NCBI GenBank assembly: GCA_046758865.1
Contig: JBHIBD010000100.1
Location: forward strand, 1 to 6,033
Direction: 5' to 3'
DNA: 6,033 nt
DNA from: JBHIBD01 sp046758865
GTDB lineage: Bacteria; Planctomycetota; Brocadiia; Brocadiales; Bathyanammoxibiaceae
Part shown: in pieces, positions 5,426 through 6,033 of the stretch
How positions within the stretch are numbered: the stretch's first letter is position 1
How the letters are laid out: each line of letters starts with the position of its first letter
Program-made: the position numbers and the translations under genes
The notes under the pieces: generated by a model
What the model was told of the DNA's origin: nothing
Seen by the model: the letters and a program-made list of their open reading frames with translations, nothing else
Database searches by the model: none

Positions 5426-5477
5426 GTAGCGTGGCAGCTTGCTGCCACGATTACGTGCGAGCAAGCTCGCACGCTAC
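5426..5477. repeat. Inverted pair of GTAG REP-like palindromes (BIME-like), pair 2
   Basis: Two 24-nt units face each other across ATTA (5450-5453). The plus-strand unit (5426-5449) is GTAG then CGTGGCAGC-TT-GCTGCCACG. The minus-strand unit (5454-5477) is GTAG then CGTGCGAGC-TT-GCTCGCACG. The outer ATGTAGCGTG (5424-5433) and CACGCTACAT (5470-5479) form a 10-bp inverted repeat. The 9-bp stems are the strongest in the window. Position between two convergent genes suits a bidirectional terminator, an mRNA 3'-end stabiliser or a gyrase-type site; none of these is shown directly. Confidence 0.85.
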
Positions 5478-5518
5478 ATTCCTAGCGCATCATATGGTAT
5501 TCGGGCTGGATGAAAGAG

Positions 5519-6001
5519 TTATTCGAGGTGCCTTTTAACAGGGATGTTATGTTTTGGGGTAACGATGTAAATTCCCTTAAAACAAGACTTGGTTGAAAGC
5601 TTAGCAACTGCACGGTCTAAGAGCTTTACATCTGGTAGTGGAAGTAGTGAGTCCAAAAGTAGTATTATGTCGGCTCTGCCTTTGGGTTTTTTATCCATAA
5701 TTACTTTTTCAATGTTAGCTTTAATTTCTTCTACTGTTTTACCTTTGCCAAAGTAACTCCACCCCTTAAATAAGACCCTTACTGCTTCCCTTTGCAGATG
5801 GGTGACCTGGAAGAGTGTTTTTTTACCATGCTCCTCTACAATTACGTCGACTCCCTCATCGTCTTTTCCTAGTTTTATTTGATTATCTTTTAAGCATTGC
5901 CCCTTGTTTTTATAGAAAATCTTCACACAAGCTATTTCTCCCTTTATTTTGTCTCTTGTTCCAGATAAAGGACGTGTGCGGGTCTCGTGGAACTCCCGCA
6001 T
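5519..6001 (-). CDS. Hypothetical protein, possibly PD-(D/E)XK nuclease-like
   Basis: I do not recognise this protein with confidence. From the ATG at 5999-6001 it has 160 residues and no signal peptide or membrane segment. The core resembles a PD-(D/E)XK nuclease fold: a helix with E22 (GEIACVKIFY), then a beta hairpin with D52 (EGVDVIVEE) and, 13 residues later, FQVTH with Q66 and T68 in place of the usual (D/E)xK. It continues with hydrophobic strands (ADIILLLD and FKGIYIVTP). The missing lysine means it may be inactive or a QxT variant, and the fold call is tentative. The gene is clearly AT-rich (about 32-38% G+C in the 60-base lines I counted) against well over 50% in bioF, suggesting acquisition. 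The frame has no stop between this ATG and the window edge (upstream codons read AWFKNRKKEK), and only a weak A-rich site precedes the ATG, so the gene may start outside the window. It is convergent with the propeller gene across the REP cluster. Confidence 0.65.
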   Translation of the reverse strand: MREFHETRTRPLSGTRDKIKGEIACVKIFYKNKGQCLKDNQIKLGKDDEGVDVIVEEHGKKTLFQVTHLQREAVRVLFKGWSYFGKGKTVEEIKANIEKVIMDKKPKGRADIILLLDSLLPLPDVKLLDRAVAKLSTKSCFKGIYIVTPKHNIPVKRHLE

Positions 6002-6033
6002 TTTCTCTTTCTTTCTATTTTTGAACCAAGCAC

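Noticed and set aside
5293..5477. Possible CRISPR array, suggested by repeated palindromes at fairly regular spacing.
   Set aside because: The units are not identical direct repeats, their spacers are 4-6 nt or irregular, and no cas gene is nearby. GTAG-headed REP pairs explain the structure better.

Overview
The window comes from a Gram-negative-type bacterium. One gene product has a periplasmic c-type cytochrome signal peptide, another has a lipobox, and Shine-Dalgarno sequences are strong where they are present. No rRNA or tRNA is present to fix the taxon. Gene content (di-heme peroxidase, outer-membrane-type lipoprotein, PQQ-like propeller, many small palindromic repeats) would suit an environmental lineage such as Planctomycetota/Brocadiales, Nitrospirota or the former Deltaproteobacteria; this is only an impression.

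Layout. (1) 24-1619, minus strand: a two-gene peroxide-defence operon, a cytosolic typical 2-Cys peroxiredoxin followed by a periplasmic di-heme cytochrome c peroxidase. The peroxiredoxin stop codon lies inside the peroxidase's Shine-Dalgarno sequence. (2) 1620-1909: a divergent intergenic region with a small GC-rich hairpin and a 13-codon mini-ORF. (3) 1910-3115, plus strand: an alpha-oxoamine synthase, most likely BioF (biotin synthesis), starting at GTG. (4) 3090-4001, minus strand: a LolA/LolB-like lipoprotein gene that overlaps the bioF 3' end by 26 nt and probably starts at TTG. (5) 4077-4178: a 102-bp repeat with 12-bp terminal inverted repeats between the divergent lipoprotein and propeller genes. 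Each terminus contains an outward-facing ATG in frame with the adjacent gene. (6) 4173-5288, plus strand: an eight-bladed PQQ-like beta-propeller protein. (7) 5293-5477: a cluster of GTAG-headed REP-like palindromes, including two inverted pairs. (8) 5519-6001, minus strand: a clearly AT-richer gene of unknown function, possibly PD-(D/E)XK-like, whose reading frame stays open to the window edge.

How the genes work together: only the peroxiredoxin and peroxidase form a clear functional unit, removing peroxide on both sides of the inner membrane. The lipoprotein and propeller are both predicted envelope proteins in divergent orientation, but a joint role is not demonstrated. I see no CRISPR array, prophage, toxin-antitoxin pair or clearly new multi-gene system. 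The most interesting material is the repeats: REP pairs whose stems differ only by compensated base pairs, and a repeat that may supply start codons to both of its neighbours.
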